A stretch of DNA of 64,000 bases from NCBI RefSeq assembly GCF_026151205.1, contig NC_087083.1:13142944-13206943 (forward strand), in the 5' to 3' direction. The first letter of the stretch is position 1, and each line of letters starts with the position of its first letter. Positions 23,301 to 34,400 of this stretch are shown here, in pieces. A model generated the notes under the pieces. The model was not told where the DNA came from and did no database searches. It worked only from the letters and a program-made list of their open reading frames with translations. Both the position numbers and the translations under genes were made by a program. This DNA is from Bolinopsis microptera. Taxonomy: Eukaryota > Ctenophora > Tentaculata > Lobata > Bolinopsidae.

Positions 23301-24290
23301 AGATTGAGAAACTGACTAGAACTGTGTCAAATGACAGGCCTGAGAAGGAAGATAAAATCAACAACCCTCAGACTGGTTTGTGTTTTTGCTTTTATCGTTT
23401 ATTTTCTACCAGTTTTACATCCTTTATTAACGTCCCTTTGCATTTTCTCTTCTGACACGTTGGAAATTAGCTCCGTAATAAACTCCCTCAAGAAACAGAC
23501 TTTTTGACTATCTTTTCCGAGCTAAACATTAATGAGACCAGTTGGTAAAACAAAATCATCACCTGATTACTCCATTTCAGGTATTAAGGTGGAAGTCCAA
23601 TTACGGTCAAACAACGAAACGGAGATCGTAGCGCCGTCAGAAAGTGAGCCAGAAAACATGGATCAAGAACAAGCAACTAAGGTGGACAGTAAATCTCCCT
23701 CTAAAACTAAATCACGGAGCAGATCGCCAGTAAAAAAGAGGGATACCAGTGACAAAGTGGAACCAGTTAAAGGTACCGATACGAGGAGAAAAATCAGTCC
23801 TAGAAGGACTAAATCTAGTCCTAGAAGAGGCTTCCGTCAACCAAGAAGAAAATCACAATCTCCTAGGAAACGATCTCGATCACCACGGAAAAAATCGCGT
23901 TCACCAAGAAAGAGATCGCGATCACCACCGAGAAAACCTCGATCTCCTAGAAGGAGGTCGCGATCACTTACCAAAAAATCTCCCTCTCCTCAGAGAAAGT
24001 CTCGGTCTCCAAGGCACAAAAACGCCTCAACAAGATCTCGGTCTCCCAAGAAATCGGCTAACAATAAAAGTTCTCCAAAAAAGTCTAGATCTGCAAGTCC
24101 CAGAGTCCCCCACAAAGGTTCCGAATCTAAGTCCCAAGATCGGGACCATTCTTCTGGTAAAACCGGTGAACACAAATCCTCTGCAAGTTCCAAGGGTCCC
24201 GGCAATCGAGCTATTGCAAAGAAATCCAGGAGTCGATCTCGCAGTGGTAGCAGCTCTTCCAGCTCAGGATCGTCTAGCGATTCTGATTAG
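14321..24290 (+). CDS. PNN: Pinin, SR-rich splicing/exon-junction-associated protein
   Basis: Pinin is a nuclear-speckle protein that works with the ASAP/PSAP and exon-junction complexes in alternative splicing. Ten exons join with consistent phases: 14321-14427, 14675-14758, 15095-15166, 15328-15385, 15562-15650, 15957-16035, 16348-16503, 22912-23050, 23187-23375, 23581-24290, giving 560 aa. The N-terminus (EAQEQLQRARDNLRHVEEGI) is the pinin/SDK coiled coil, then a Gly/Arg-rich stretch (GRGRPGRGRPGRL). The core motif RLFGSLLMGTLRQFKQEKEK matches the family's RIFGLLMGTLQKFKQE. A Lys/Glu-rich coiled coil and IQTKTTPSIYYQP (family: IRTKTKPHLFYIP) follow. Residues about 364-560 are an RS domain with SPRKRSRSP-type repeats and a poly-Ser end. 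Intron 7 (6.4 kb) hosts two antisense genes and a transposon. Polyadenylation is probably at AATAAA 24681. Confidence 0.95.
15321..15330 (+). promoter_or_regulatory. NAGNAG tandem splice acceptor in PNN exon 4
   Basis: The intron 3 acceptor reads ACAGCAG, two AGs 3 nt apart (15327 and 15330). Both keep the frame; the first adds one Ser (VASRLG against VARLG). VASRLG resembles the vertebrate AVSRLG, which favours the upstream AG. Confidence 0.6.
16504..16997. other. Start of PNN intron 7, no gene seen
   Basis: A minus-strand open frame at 16707-16997 is AT-rich, lacks recognisable motifs and is not called. The rest is intronic sequence before the antisense GPCR gene. Confidence 0.5.
17002..17937 (-). 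CDS. Class A (rhodopsin-like) GPCR, cnidarian-type orphan receptor, nested in PNN intron 7
   Basis: This single-exon gene has seven hydrophobic helices. The start MNKTINYSDYPTLG (17937) is preferred to the longer frame from 18069, because it gives a short N-terminus with two N-glycosylation sites and the upstream residues look untypical. TM1 has LGDTIILLATI (D where N1.50 is usual). TM2 has HIASCDLIL with D2.50. ECL1 has the Trp (DGWVLGDIIC) and the TM3 Cys; ECL2 has KYNCSYGF for the disulfide. The DRY position reads TGK. TM4 keeps Trp, TM5 keeps Pro. TM6 reads FAILPYN in place of CWxP, and TM7 reads NFFIY in place of NPxxY. This pattern fits the large orphan GPCR families of Cnidaria; ligand unknown. 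It is about 311 aa, transcribed antisense to PNN. Confidence 0.82.
   Translation of the reverse strand: MNKTINYSDYPTLGLKNGLVRSIWITWTILVLVSSLLGDTIILLATIRYKAIKLQKVTVVFMQHIASCDLILAVTYITPGLVSLLADGWVLGDIICNVTTYSSYYCLPVGCFLIGGMTTGKLLMLHFPLKARTWTCTQTHKVCGGIWVFCLGLPITQYLVSSTDVVFDLRKYNCSYGFFAETWKWLKPVSFVLMGSVPSIAIIVSTVLLFRKAMKITHTTLRWQGSLTLVLVATIYSFAILPYNIYGLVEPFLEKDPVKWSMFQLVFYRCACTMLSVNVMSNFFIYSMTVRSFRNFLREKTRMMLQLLSGK
18267..19739 (-). mobile_element. Mariner/Tc1-type element with long inverted repeats, copy 2
   Basis: The ends CAGGGTGGCCCAAAAGTGAC and its reverse complement are flanked by TA. The element is 1473 bp and clearly the same family as 8756-10246, inserted in PNN intron 7. Inverted repeats of about 360 bp flank a partial minus-strand transposase. 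Unlike copy 1 it retains a piece of the catalytic half, but the middle is deleted. Confidence 0.9.
18700..19253 (-). pseudogene. Internally deleted transposase, mariner copy 2
   Basis: The N-terminal part 18870-19253 (127 aa) reads MVHYPPYTAEQRLFVYL, KRQFQMKFNRPSPCRK and LSRTSLQRILKRDL, the two helix-turn-helix units also found in copy 1. After a stop, the frame near 18780-18850 gives FPEKVTIWCAISSRGILGP, which is the region around the second catalytic Asp in Tc1/mariner enzymes (VTVWCALSS type). The segment between, with the first Asp, is missing. It is therefore non-functional, and its deletion point differs from copy 1. Confidence 0.8.
20005..20796 (-). CDS. Novel N-myristoylated/palmitoylated basic protein, nested in PNN intron 7
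   Basis: The open frame extends to 21108, but the internal start at 20796 gives MGQCCSSK: Gly2 with Ser at position 6 fits N-myristoylation and Cys4/Cys5 fit palmitoylation, as in membrane-anchored signalling proteins. That yields 263 aa. A Lys/Ser-rich stretch follows (KKSISKKRSSKKNTRK), which would strengthen inner-leaflet binding. Then come 2-3 imperfect repeats of RYNPRDNHVIPTE, a possible helical segment (FTHALVHKDVLDAMVAHLC), an Arg/Ser/Pro-rich region and an acidic C-terminus (DIVDDDMNSLNDGE). I recognise no family. Single exon, antisense to PNN and about 2 kb from the GPCR gene in the same orientation. It could be a lineage-specific membrane adaptor; that is inference. Confidence 0.55.
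   Translation of the reverse strand: MGQCCSSKQSSKKSISKKRSSKKNTRKASSPHHSFYRNNHVSPTERYNPRDNHVIPTEPTERYNPRDNHVIPTQPQLYNPSPLNKLPESLITQPTRNFTHALVHKDVLDAMVAHLCNCSFSTRCPHQPQITPVRKNRRISQHRRYSEQDAYPRTSYTHIRPRRLTAPSYPNSHQLSANQPFPPARQLSEISEMGAPIHSSSLIADHEETCTVHKLGLSISESNGMYQDIVDDDMNSLNDGEVYGYKFNPRDHMSAFEQSVIWV
21109..22911. other. Remainder of PNN intron 7, no gene supported
   Basis: Two plus-strand frames (21215-21439, 22041-22343) show no motif or codon signal I trust. Near 21270-21330 a GGTCC(C/A)TGCA-type word is repeated and partly inverted. The rest is AT-rich. Confidence 0.45.
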
Positions 24291-24680
24291 CTCGACTTCA
24301 GGTAAGTATACACTTTTAATAATCAACCAACCTCAAATTCATGCTGCTAATTATCCATAACCTAAAATTTTATGACAGCCTCTTCAAAAAGGAGGAAAAG
24401 TTATTTGACTTCGAACCATAAGACCTGGAGTTTGGAAAGCAGATGATATTTCATTTCACTGCGAATGGTTTGCATCCTTATGACGAAAGTTCACAATTTC
24501 ATCTGGGTTTGCTATGTATGACAGTATTAGACCTTTCTTCCATATTACGCTTAAGAATCATGAGTTATGAGCAATATTTATTACTATCGTCAGATTATGC
24601 TTTTCGCTATTTATTTCAAATCAAATTTGTTGTGTTGTGATGTGTGAACGTCTGAATACTTAACTTTTATTTTTATTTTC

Positions 24681-24686
24681 AATAAA
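24681..24686 (+). terminator. Polyadenylation signal AATAAA, probably of PNN
   Basis: AATAAA lies 391 bp after the PNN stop. A GTAAGT at 24302, right after CTTCAG, could also start a 3' UTR intron. Confidence 0.4.
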
Positions 24687-24773
24687 TTATGTGTTTCATT
24701 TTTTTGATGGGCCCTGGTTTTGAATATTGATAACTTAAACGTACGAGTGATATTCTTAAAATATTTGTTCTAA

Positions 24774-24824
24774 ATGTCAGACCGTCGAAGAGTCCAACTC
24801 CAACTCGGCGTGCGTCCTGGTACG
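24774..24824 (+). CDS. Possible orphan first exon (17 codons)
   Basis: ATG 24774 opens MSDRRRVQLQLGVRPGT and runs into a good donor (ACG, GTAGGT) at phase 0. One possible partner is an acceptor at 27079, which would add about 31 codons (KDLTDCHVRLKRLRNRL and on) before a stop. I do not recognise the product and the pairing is a guess. It may be a small gene broken up by the hAT and foldback insertions between them. Confidence 0.2.
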
Positions 24825-25051
24825 GTAGGTTATAAACTTATATTATAAATTTATATAATTACCTAGTAGTAATCGAATCCCAATGCGCAACGCTCTTTTG
24901 ACCGAGCTTCTCGCATATACCATATACGTGAGAGGAGCGAGCAATAGACTAGCAAGCTAGCTGTAAGTTATAAACCTACTCACTACAGGAACCTCACTTG
25001 AGTTGTTCTTCTGGGCTCCACTATAGCAGTATTGCGAACCCATGCTGATCT

Positions 25052-25672
25052 CAGGCACGTAGCCAGGGGGGGGGCTAGGGGGGCGGCAGCCCCCCCCCCC
25101 CCCCCCCCCCGGAAAAAATCGAACCCCAGAAAAAAGATAAGCCCCCTAGTCCCCATGGTCGCCTGGTAACTGGGCTGTGTTTATGACTGCAGTCAGTCAA
25201 AGATTTGAACTGTGGATTAGTAAATATATGTCATTAAATCCAAGCAAACATTCTAGAAGACTTCTATAATTATAGTCAATAGTGTCCCCTAGACCGTAGG
25301 AAATGTAAAAATCTTAAGACGATGAGGCCTGAGTAAGTCGTAAATTCTGATTGGAGAATGAAGATTGCTGTTGTGAAGTTACCAAATTTACGTGAGTACT
25401 TGATTCTTTTCAATCCCAGTTTATTGCTGTCCTACAAATTTCTTTAATGCCAAATGTCGTCTAAAACACCCTGTTTCGCAAAAAATTTCCGGGGGGCTGC
25501 GCCCCCCTAGCCCCCGCCAAGGGGCTCCGCCCCTGGACCCCGCTGGGGGCTGCGCCCCCAGCGCCCCTGCCACAGCTTGCTCGCTTCGCTCGCTGCACAG
25601 CTTAATTGGACGCGTCGGATCGCTTCGCTCGCCGACAGCCCCCCTCAAAGAAAAATCCTGGCTACGTCCCTG
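25052..25672. mobile_element. Non-autonomous hAT element, 621 bp, 8-bp TSD
   Basis: The ends are CAGGCACGTAGCCAGG and CCTGGCTACGTCCCTG, inverted repeats with one mismatch. They are flanked by GCTGATCT on both sides (25044-25051 and 25673-25680). CAG...CTG ends and an 8-bp duplication identify the hAT superfamily. The inside has a poly-C run and GC-rich GAGCGAAGCGA hairpins but no transposase. Confidence 0.9.
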
Positions 25673-25846
25673 GCTGATCTATTCCACTTCGAATAACACC
25701 CGTTACTTTGGTTTCCTAAACCTAACCATTATAGGCATAACCAATAAATAGACTGAGATGGGCCCATTTTAGTGTTTCTCTGTTTGTCTCTGCATGTATC
25801 AGAAGATCGAAGAACAATAGTAAGCAGCTCAGCTTTCGTCGAATTC

Positions 25847-26594
25847 GTGCGCGGTAGGTCTTTGTCATACGTTGAATGACCCGCCGCGCACGAGTGCGCG
25901 GCTCGGCCCATAGTGAAACGACCGTGGGGGTCGCAACGTGATACTAGTAGGTCTACACTCTACAACGTGTGTGTATAGGCTATAAGTATAAACCAGAAAC
26001 CTACCATATATTTCTAAAGAAAGCATCCCCAAATCAAAAATGGTACCTTGACCATTGTTAATGATCTGGCCCGGCGCGCGCTACTTCGTAGCTCGTGCCG
26101 TCGGGCCAACATTTCGAGAAGAAAGCGGCGCGCGCTACTTCGAAGAAATTTAGACGAGTAACATCCGTCAAATTGTACCGCGACTATACCAAAATTAAAA
26201 TTACAACATTAATGTAAATAATCGAAATTCGTGTTCATCATTCACAATTCATATGACCAATTTTTTGTTGAATAGTACTAAATAGTTATTTGCCAAAAAG
26301 CCAGAAAAATTGCAAATTTAGCACAAAAAAGTGCGCGAAAATTTTTAACTGCTTCAGCTTACTCATACTGTAAACTTGGTGCAATGCATGGTGGATTTGT
26401 ACATTGTTAATGGACCAAGCCGGCGCGCTACTTCGTAGCACTTAAGCATCGGGCTAATATTTCGAGAAGAAAGCGGCACGCGCTTGTATCACGTTACGAC
26501 CCCCACGGTCGTTTCACTATTTATCGTCCTGACGATACAGGGGGAGCCGCGCACTTCGTGCGCGGCGGGTCATACAACGTATGACAAGCACGCG
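25847..26594. mobile_element. GC-rich foldback element with about 100-bp inverted ends
   Basis: The left segment about 25847-25944 and right segment 26486-26594 are reverse complements, sharing TTGTCATACGTTG, GACCCGCCGCGCAC and GAAACGACCGTGGGGGTCG. Smaller hairpins of type GCGCGCTACTTCG lie inside, and two direct copies of a GTTAATG...TTCGAGAAGAAAGCGGC block are at 26060-26130 and 26400-26480. No protein is encoded. Class unassigned. Confidence 0.7.
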
Positions 26595-26599
26595 CTACT

Positions 26600-27480
26600 T
26601 CGAAGAAATTTCGATCACGAGTATCATCCGTCAATGGTACATAACCAATATTACCAAACACTTGATAGTACACATTTTTATATTTTCAACGCGAACGGCT
26701 AACAAAAGTTCTTATATATGTCATATGTGTTTGTAAAAAACCAAACAACATCACCTTATTTGGAGTGGAGTGCATCTACAATTTCTTTAATCTCGTTTAA
26801 TTTAGTATATATTTATATAGGCATTTGGAATATAATCGTTTTTTATAACCGAAGTAATAGCATAATAGCAAGGATTCAATTTTCTATTATTAAGAGCATT
26901 CGGCTCCTATACTAGGTTTTCATTTTTTGCTGTTGATGTGAATCTTGAAAGGCTGCTAGTTTTGGGGAAAAGTGTATTTTGTTTAATTACTGATTTGATT
27001 TGATTTGATTTTTATGTTAATGTTAAAGCCTGCGAATTCTTCGAATTGATTGACTTGATTTTGTGGTGTGTTGTAATAGAAAGATCTGACGGACTGTCAT
27101 GTCAGATTGAAAAGATTAAGAAACAGGCTAGTCCATCTTCATCATTTTTGCAGGGAGCTTTTCATTCATCCGTAGACATTATGTAGACAATGTGAACAAT
27201 CACTCGTTATAACCCCGCCTAACTGACTGTGAACTGGCTCTGCAGTTCAGTTAGTACATTCAAAACGTCCACACTGGGTAATTATACTTAGGACCACTAA
27301 ACAGAGAGAATTATAGCATTAGAGGGATCCTGCTTCGAGTACAACTATCCCCCAACTATGAGTTCCTTTTTTAAGGGGTCGTAAAAGGTCATTTAAACAA
27401 TACATATACAATAAATTAGATCAAGAGATCAAGAGATCAAATGGCAGAGCACATCATAAATCGTGAACAATAAATCTCAT
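26600..27480. other. Intergenic, no supported gene
   Basis: This is AT-rich sequence with a short TTTGATTTGA repeat near 27000. A possible acceptor and short frame at 27080-27178 is discussed under the exon at 24774. Confidence 0.4.
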
Positions 27481-27486
27481 TTTTAC

Positions 27487-27606
27487 CTCATAGCTCTTCT
27501 CCTCAGGGATCAGGTTGAAGGACACATTGAATATAGGGGTGGTCCATGCTTTCTTCGCCTTTCCAAATACACCGCTCACTGCTACTAGCACACTCCTCAT
27601 AATCAT
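27487..27606 (-). CDS. Possible first exon of an unidentified minus-strand gene
   Basis: The minus strand from ATG 27606 reads MIMRSVLVAVSGVFGKAKKA, then WTTPIFNVSFNLIPEEKSYE (40 codons). It runs into a donor (GAG, GTAAAA) at phase 0. The composition looks like real coding sequence, and the start could be a mitochondrial presequence. I could not find the following exons towards lower coordinates, where a hAT and a foldback have inserted. It may be a decayed or interrupted gene; no family recognised. Confidence 0.3.
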
Positions 27607-27872
27607 TTTGTTAGTTCCTCATTGATCTTCTGATGTATTGGACTTGGAACCAATGTGGGAGTATGCTGTTATTTAGTCGGACGAATTATCAAGGCATGAG
27701 GTATCTGGTGAATTTTCAGCCTTTGTTACTGCATCTAATGTTTCTGAGGGAGTACTTGTAATGAGTCTTATATAAAAGTGGTCACCGTTTTTTCCTTTTT
27801 TTAAATCGAACTTTGGATGTGGCCATTTTTTGGTAGCAGTGTTTAGGATGCAGAAGCATTGGTAGCTACACA

Positions 27873-28175
27873 CAGTGGTGTAACGTTGCCTGTTGGCGCT
27901 CCCGCTGAAAAGGGCCCCCCTATTGGCATGGTGCCCCCTCCCCTTTTGCCGCCCCTCCCTAAAATTAGATGATTTAAGAGGATGCGCTGGTAAAATCTCT
28001 AAAAATAGTGTGTTTCTAGAGCAAAACGCATAGTTTTGCTAGTACGGTAGTTAAGTTTTTCCAAATTGTCCCACATTCAAACGATGATTTGGTGCCCCCC
28101 TAAGATGGCACCCCCCCACCCCCCCCCCCCCCCCCCCCGCACAGCGGCGTCGTTGGGCCCTTTGTTACGCCACTG
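27873..28175. mobile_element. hAT MITE, 303 bp, 8-bp TSD
   Basis: The left end CAGTGGTGTAACGTTGCC and the right end (reverse complement CAGTGGCGTAACAAAGGGCC) are inverted, flanked by GCTACACA on both sides (27865-27872 and 28176-28183). CAGTGGCGTAAC is a typical hAT MITE end. A poly-C tract near 28110-28138 lies inside; no coding capacity. Confidence 0.9.
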
Positions 28176-28454
28176 GCTACACATTATTTTGTGTCAACCA
28201 TCTTCAGACCAATATTTCCTGATCCTTGCAAGAATCAGGATTTTCGAAAAGTAGTACTGTTTTGATTTAATTGTTTATACAATTAAATTAATTGTATTAT
28301 CTTTCTGGTAATTATAATGTTGTACAAAGATAATTTCGTATTCAGTACGAGCATATAAGTATTTAATATATTTGTATATCGTTTTTCAGTTTTATGAAAT
28401 AAGATGACAATATGAAGATGAAAAACAAGACGTAATGGAGAACAAGCGTGCGAT

Positions 28455-31400
28455 ATGTTGGTGTTTTTCTCCTTTTGGTTGTTGCTGAAACTCTCCTCTG
28501 CAGATTTTGTTGCCAATTTTTCTGGCCACTCCCTTCTTGCTTTCTATCCCTCCAACCAAACCAAAGACTTTACCCTTGACCTTTCTTTTCATACTGCCTT
28601 TTCTTATGGCCTTGTTTTCTCTGTTTTCAACTCTCTTGATATGTTATTCAGGTATACTATTCAACTTGGAGAGACTGAATGCATTTCCACCTTCAAAAAA
28701 GTTTATAATAGAATGACAGTATTCTAGATATTCAAGAAATAATTCAATTTCTGACGTGCTGATCTCTACTTTTTTGGTATTATTTAATAGTTCAAAATAT
28801 TAGAATGTTATAATTATCTCATTCCAATTCTAATTTAAATTTATTTCAGGGTCCAACTTAGAAACAAAACATTGACCCTTGATATATCTGAGGTTGGTGG
28901 AGCTGTTTCCTCAAAGGACCTTTGTGATTGTTATGATCCCTCAGATTGGAACTCAATAACCGTTATTCGAACTGTAGATTTACTCAATATAAGTGTCAAA
29001 GAAACTTCATATCAGTATCAGTTACATGATGACACCGGGCCTATCGAGAACGTCATTTACTTTGGCGGGCTTTCTTCATTTATAGACATACCATATCATC
29101 AGTTCAGCGGTCTGATGAGAAACATTAAAGTATCAGGGACTAACATTTTAGATACTGATCCGCTCCCAGATAATATCAGTGTTAAGAACATAGAAACTAT
29201 TTCAGAAGATGTAGATGTGAAACCAGTTCATGGTGATTACCCACAGACTGTTACAGTAAACAATTCAGATATAAGATTCCCTGTTACTTACACAACCTTT
29301 ACCAACTTTAGCTTATCATTTGAGTTCAAAAGTCCTGAAAATGTGCTTCAGTTTCTCTCTTTTGAAATGGGGCAGTATTATTTTTATCTGAGAAAAGACT
29401 ATAAACAACTCATCTTGGAGTCTAACTTACACGGAAAACACTCCAAGTTAGCGGTTGAACTTACCTCCGTAAAACAGTGGGTCTCTGTTGGTCTCAAAGT
29501 TTCAGATCAAATCACGCTGTTGAGCTCTGAAGATCGTAACAACGAGATTGAATCAAAAAGACCAATAGCCAACACACGGCTCAACAAGCGCCCGCTTTAC
29601 TTCGGTTCAAACCCGGAAGTAGCAAGCGCCGGGTTCCGGGGTTGTGTAAGTAATTTTGTGTTAGATGGAGAACCGTTTCCTCTTTCTGAACACGCTCTGA
29701 GTCAAGCAGGTACACTAGTTGGGTGCTGGTATCCGAGTCAGGGGTGTGATGATTTGTCATGTCCGTACTCATGTCTTCAAACTTGGGATGAGACTAAGTG
29801 CACTACTGGTGAGTTCTTGATAAGATTTATTATCCCTAATTATCTCTTAATTACCTCTATTATTATTGGTGTTTTCTTTATCTCCCCAGCCTTGATAATT
29901 CCATGCCTAACTGTTTCAGTTATAATACCTTAACGATGGGTGTATTAGCTTTAGTGATCTCGTACACAATAGTTTAAATAGTAATTATTGATAATGGCAA
30001 TGATGAAATTAAAAGTTGTGTAACTCCCCTGAATTGTGAGTGATTATTATTACATTATTTCTAGTTATACATTAAAGATCCTACAAGGTCAACTACTAGG
30101 GAGAACTGGGGATAATCATTACAAAATAATTAGGGGGTTTGCATGGAAGGCATTTATTCATAACATTTATAATTACTTACAGTTGGAACAACGCTAAAAA
30201 CTGCAGAATTTAATGGTTTTGGGATCATTGAAATCAACATGCCCTCACTGATAGACCCCCAAGGTAATCGATTATTTAATTTATCAATTAAATCCTTATT
30301 GCAGTTGATAAAAGATAACGTACAGAAATTGTTAGCATGATTAAAATTTTAATCCGAAAGCTTACCTTCGTTTACTATCCAGATCATTCTAATTTTAACA
30401 CAATAGTCCAACGATTTAGTTTAAATTACAAGGGTCATCTTAAATTAACAACACTTCAAATCCACCCTCAAATCAACAAGTTTGTCACTAAGTTGTCACT
30501 AAGTTGTCACTGAGTTGTCAACTTAAATTCTGCAGATGAGGAGTTACGTGTTAGTTTCCAGTTTGTATCGACAAGTAGTAAAGACGATGTGCTACTTAGT
30601 CTACAGCACTCCCAACAGAATATGGCTTCATTTTTGATCATCCAGGTACAATTTTAGAACTGGTCTCTAGATTTGGTCTCTTGTAGATTTCCCTAATAAT
30701 TTAGTTGCTATTTTAGGATCTCTTTTAAACTTTTCTATTTCCAGGTCACAGGTGCTAATTTAGGATCTGTTTTATAGTATTTTCTGATCATCCAAAAGAT
30801 TTCCTTCAAAAAATGTATCACGATTCACGAATCATATAAACACTCAGCTACAAAATAACTTCAGAATCATTAAACACACCTCATCAGAATCACGTCCCGG
30901 ATTTCACCGGGATGGACCATATCCCGGATTTCACCGGGATCCCGTTACAATATCAACCACAGCACCTTCATATCACACATTACCACGACACAATATGTTG
31001 TTCATGTTATGTTCATTGTTCATGTGAGTGTAATTGTATCTGAAGTTACACCTGCCACTTCTGATTAGTTAGTAGTTACACAACTATATCATCAACCTGT
31101 TTGTTCAAAAGCTCTTTAGGATCTTTTTTAGTATTTTCTGATCATCCAAAAGATTTCCTGAAAACAATTTGTTGAAGCACCACGAATCAAATAAAGAGCT
31201 ACAAAATAACTTTTAAAACTTCATAATCACATCGAGTTTCATAACGAAATTTTATCAGAATCACGTCCCGGATTCCACCGGGATGGACCATATCCCGGAT
31301 TTCACCTGGATGGACCATATCCCGGAATCCGGCTGGATCCCGGTTTTCCTGGTTCCCGGCGAGATGCATCACCATATCAGTTAAACACCGTCCACCAGTG

Positions 31401-34400
31401 CACCTTATGTCACCAGTTCACCTTATGTCACCAGTGCACCTTATGTCACCTTCATATTACCTTCACATAATATAATATAACCAGATAATATAATATAACC
31501 AGATAATATAATATAACCAATATATAATATAACCAGTTATCACCTTGTTAATTTACACTAGTACGACACATGTAATAGTATCTGGTTAGTTACACTCACT
31601 ACTATATTACCATCAACCTGTTTGTTCATAAGCTCATTTAGAAGCTCTGCCCCGTCCTTATTATGTAGCGGGTTTCAATTTAAAATAAACTCAGCCAACA
31701 GTGACCAGCGTTAAAATAAATCACGTGTATTTAAGTTTGTGTAAATAAGTAAATAAGGCGGCGAGCTTCATAATCTAGTTTGTGAGTAAAACATCTGAGT
31801 CTCAACGTAAAATGTAAATCTGAAATCTTAATTTCACCCCAGTACAGATTTTAAAAGTAACTGTAAAATATCATCCACATTCCTTCCTCAGATGGTAAAT
31901 ATCATCCACATTCCTTCCTCAGATGGTAGAATATCATCCACATTCCTTCTTCAGATGGTGGAAGGGTACTAACATTCCTTCCATAGATGGTAGAAGGGTA
32001 CCTGTCGCTGTCCCTGACGGACGATGTACAGCTGAACACAGACTCACCTCTAGATGACGGACAGTCTCACGAGGTCACGGTCACTGTTTCTCCTTCTAAA
32101 GTCTACTTTCGGGTACTTTATAGTTCATATATTAGTAAATTAGTTAGTAAATTAGTTAGTCAATTAGTTAGTCAATTAGTTAGTAAGTAATTGCATAATA
32201 ACTTAACTATGACTGTTATACATTACATTATTTATTATGACTAGCAGGAACCCGTTACCCGTCTAACCCTAAAGTGGTGTTAAGATTATCGGTGGTTTTT
32301 TATTTTGTTGTTATCGGAGAATCTGTAAATCTGTTATAGGAGAAATACCTCTGGTAAAACAGAGTTATATAATCACGTGATCAGAGTTATATAATCACGT
32401 GATCAGAGTTATATAATTACGTGATCAGTGATCAGCGGACCAATTCTAGATATCTACTAGGTAAAAAATTTTTGATTTACTTTTGATAAATCCAACTCAG
32501 CATTTAAAGCAGTAAAACAAAAAGTACACTTTCGCATCTAGATGAAGGGAGTTGCTCTCCTAAATTCTGACTTCATAATCACCGTAACTAAAACTGCCTG
32601 CCAAACGTCAGTTAACGCACTCTTCCTCTATTGACGGTACATACCATCTTAAAACGGATCTCGCTAAAGCTTTATTTAGACTTGCCGACCTCCACCTTAC
32701 CTCGAGTCTATGAAATCTAAACATTAACAAATTTACAACTGTCAACTACATGGCGAGTTACAACTTGTTTACATTTAATGTCCGTTTTAATACATTCCGG
32801 GATTTGACACCTGGTGTTGTGATGACGTCACGTGGTGTTGTGATGACGTCACGTGGTGTTGTGATGACGTCACGTGGTGTTGTGATGACGTCACGTGGTG
32901 CCCTGATGACGTCACGTGGTGCCCTGATGACGTCACGTGGTGCCCTGATGACGTCACGTGGCGTTGTTATCTACTCCTTACGTCGAGTCTACCGTACAGT
33001 TAGAACACGTTTATCTTTTAAGCTGGTGTAGCAACTAACATGTAACATACCTTACTGGCTATTATTTAAGTTAGTGTACAGTTTGTTGTTAGTAACGCTT
33101 ATTAGTTGTTACTACTTATAAGTTAATAAGTTAATACAAGGTTTTATAACTTATATAAGTTAATACAGTGGTGTGTGTTGTTAGTTACACTAAGTAACGA
33201 CTCACTAAACCCCGATTTACCGCGAACCCCGCGGTTGTTTCCATCCCCAAAACTCTACGGTAAATTGGCGGTTTACTTTACCAAAGTCTACCGCTTATAA
33301 ATTAATTTAACACCGTGTGTTGTGGAGACTTCACGTGGTGTGTCACGTGGTGTGACACGTGGTGTGTCACGTTGTGTGTCACGTGGTGTGTGTTGTTAAG
33401 TTAACACTGTAAAAGTTAGGTTCTACATATTTTTACAGTTTTACAGTATTTCTAGTGTTCTGTAGAGTTTCTGTACAATTCCGCATGCTTGGAGAAGATA
33501 ATATTGTGCAGAAAATATAAAATATTGTGCAGATAGGATTCTTATCAGTTTGTCCAAAAAAAATGTGGATGTGGATGTGCAGTTAGAAGTGCTCTTGCAC
33601 GATGTGCATGCAACAAGGTTACCAGGTTAAGGTTTTTTCTACTTTCGAGTGTTCTGTAAATTTATAGCAAAGTTGAATTATCTGTACTGTACAAGCTATC
33701 ACTGTATTAGACTATAGTAAACTGTCCACTGTCTTAAACTGCCATTTACCAGGCTTCTCCAGCAGAACTGTCTAGTTAACTGTTACACAGAGAAAAGTTA
33801 CATTTGGGGGGTTTAGATGACGTCACGTGGTGTTGTGGTGACGTCACGTGGTGTTGTGATGACGTCACGTGGTGTTGTGATGACGTCACGTGGTGTCTAG
33901 TTAATTGTTACACAGAGAAAAGTTACATTTCGGGGTTTTAGATAGGGCATGGTAAAGGGAAGAAACGGAGAGCCAACTCCAAGTCGCCGGGTACCTTTGA
34001 AGAATGGTTCCCCGATTATCGGGATTTTGATTTGCTCTCTAAACACGCTAAAACTCTAAACATGCTAAACACGCCTTTGAATGTGCCGAATTGAGGGAAG
34101 AATTAACGTAAAATACTTTTACGTATAGACTACGCAGTAAAATTTAATAGAATCACAGCTACTGTTATTCTAAAGTAATTCTTCACATTCCAGGTTAAAC
34201 CTGGAATTCTTCACATGCCAAGTTAAACCATGATACCCTTCATTCCAGGTTGACCTTAAAACGTGGAGTCGGTCTAACACTGTGGATATGGCGTCCTTCC
34301 GACAACCTACCAGCATTAAGATAGGAGGAATTTCTCTCAAGCTCAACGACTACAAGTTTTCTGGTACGTGAGGTTTTACATTTATTAATGTTATATCTCA

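Noticed and set aside
25421..25648. 75-aa minus-strand frame, Gly/Arg-rich
   Set aside because: Lies inside the GC-rich body of the hAT element; composition reflects the hairpins.
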